This document shows, in pieces, positions 5,382-6,209 of a DNA stretch of 6,209 nucleotides; within the stretch, counting starts at the first letter, position 1, and each line of letters opens with the position of its first letter. Source of the DNA: Acidobacteriota bacterium. Its GTDB lineage: Bacteria > Acidobacteriota > Blastocatellia > Pyrinomonadales > Pyrinomonadaceae. The stretch covers positions 1 through 6,209 of the forward strand of contig CAUJFK010000392.1 in the NCBI GenBank assembly GCA_963169175.1, read 5' to 3'. A model generated the notes under the pieces. The model did no database searches. It was not told where the DNA came from and saw only the letters and a program-made list of their open reading frames with translations. The translations under genes and the position numbers were made by a program.

Positions 5382-6209
5382 TCAAATCCGTTCAAGTTTG
5401 AACGCGTCAAGCCACACAATGCCATTTATCGGACAGATGTCTCCGCAACTCTCCCGCGACGTCCGAATATGGATGCCATCGCAGTCATCCGGCACCGCGA
5501 ACTCAACATTTATCGACTCCCATTCACGCGAACCAAGCGGAAACCGCATACTCCGGGCCAGCAGCACATTGTTCTTGGCATCGACCACATCAATAACCGG
5601 TTCGCCGCCCGTGCGAAGGTTCTCAACCCTTACCATAAACGTCAATCGGTAACGGCCTCCCGGCTGGATCGCCACCAATTGCGAAACATTCAACAAGTCC
5701 GGGCGATTATATCCCTTGAAGTTGAGCTTTAGGCCTCGCTGTCCCTCAGAATGTACGTTTGGATCAGGCAGGATCTCTAATTTACTATCGCTCCGATTTA
5801 CATGCCATCCGAAAATTGTGCTCGCCGAATCACCGAAAAACTTTTCAAAGCCCGGATTAGAAATTGATTCAAAACTCGCCTCCGGATCTATTCCCGCCTG
5901 ACGGGCGAGCTCAAGTGCCTCGCGAAAATGGCGTTTTTCGTACAAGCGTTGGGTCATATTCTTCAATATCGGCACGTGCCGTGCCCGTACGTCTTCTGGG
6001 GTACTGTTCCAGACACGCAAGGCATCGGCGGCGGCCCCGCGCACCGAATAGAATACCGCAAGAGTAACCCGTGTTTCAGGCGTATCCGCCGCGACCTGCT
6101 CGACACGGGCCGGATCCTGGTCAAAATAATCCCACGCCAATGCGAACACTTGTTCGCGGTAAACAAAACTCTTTTCTGTCGCCTTGGTCAAATACGCAAA
6201 GGCCTCATC
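5382..6209 (-). CDS. TPR and carbohydrate-binding-type jellyroll protein (partial, 5' end beyond right edge)
   Basis: The reading frame is open to the window edge, so the TTG at 6191 is not a credible start. The 275 visible residues are the C-terminal part of a longer protein. Residues 1-110 are Ala/Leu-rich helices in TPR-like pairs, for example AVFYSVRGAAADALRVW (51-67) and RLYEKRHFREALELARQAG (88-106). Residues 118-275 look like a jellyroll of the CBM4/9 or galactose-binding kind: it opens NPGFE (118-122), continues GWHV (134-137), SEGQRGLKLNFKG (154-166) and QPGGRYRLTFMVRVE (182-196), and closes VWLDAFKLERI (265-275). C243, C255 and C259 lie close together near the end and could form a disulfide, consistent with a periplasmic location. 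The signal peptide or membrane anchor would be outside the window. The gene precedes the ligase gene by 39 bp in the same orientation, so I infer a role in binding glycan or organising the ligase. The domain calls are by pattern only. Confidence 0.78.
   Translation of the reverse strand, partial: DEAFAYLTKATEKSFVYREQVFALAWDYFDQDPARVEQVAADTPETRVTLAVFYSVRGAAADALRVWNSTPEDVRARHVPILKNMTQRLYEKRHFREALELARQAGIDPEASFESISNPGFEKFFGDSASTIFGWHVNRSDSKLEILPDPNVHSEGQRGLKLNFKGYNRPDLLNVSQLVAIQPGGRYRLTFMVRVENLRTGGEPVIDVVDAKNNVLLARSMRFPLGSREWESINVEFAVPDDCDGIHIRTSRESCGDICPINGIVWLDAFKLERI

Noticed and set aside
4302..6099. A 16-bp exact repeat, ATCCGCCGCGACCTGC, at 4302-4317 and 6084-6099
   Set aside because: Both copies are coding and each encodes the peptide QVAAD, in the ligase and in the TPR protein. 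The flanks differ, so coincidence in GC-rich coding sequence is the simplest explanation.
6189..6191. TTG as the start of the TPR/jellyroll gene
   Set aside because: The frame stays open to the window edge (Asp-Glu-Ala-Phe-Ala-Tyr before it), no ribosome binding site is visible, and it would start in the middle of a helical repeat. The gene is best treated as partial.

Overview
This window looks like a chromosomal segment of a Gram-negative bacterium. It carries lptD, the outer-membrane LPS translocon gene, together with an O-antigen-ligase-type gene. Base composition is moderate (slightly above 50% GC by eye). No start codon has a clear Shine-Dalgarno sequence. The style of the LptD C-terminus and the pairing of a ligase with a TPR/jellyroll protein suggest Acidobacteriota, perhaps the Blastocatellia/Pyrinomonas side. 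That taxonomic guess is an inference and no marker gene here proves it.

Layout, left to right. (1) 1-578, minus strand: the N-terminal half of a Spinster-like major facilitator superfamily transporter, which runs off the left edge. (2) 579-655: a short divergent intergenic region with a plausible plus-strand sigma70-type promoter. (3) 656-1177, plus: a small predicted lipoprotein of unknown function. (4) 1178-1321: a 144-bp gap with a 12-bp perfect palindrome and a weak promoter candidate. (5) 1322-3964, plus: lptD, complete, 880 residues. (6) 3972-5342, minus: an O-antigen ligase/polymerase-family (Wzy_C) membrane protein, 456 residues, convergent with lptD across only 7 bp. (7) 5382-6209, minus: the C-terminal 275 residues of a protein with TPR-like helices and a carbohydrate-binding-type jellyroll, running off the right edge and lying 39 bp upstream of the ligase gene.

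How the genes may work together. LptD inserts finished lipopolysaccharide into the outer leaflet. The ligase family joins undecaprenyl-linked glycan to an acceptor on the periplasmic face of the inner membrane. The TPR/jellyroll protein is probably transcribed with the ligase and may be its exported accessory factor. The small lipoprotein upstream of lptD could be envelope-related, but nothing in its sequence identifies it. The window therefore reads as an envelope glycan/LPS neighbourhood with mostly ordinary genes. The least described parts are the orphan lipoprotein and the TPR/jellyroll-ligase pair. I see no RNA genes, CRISPR arrays, insertion sequences or integration sites.
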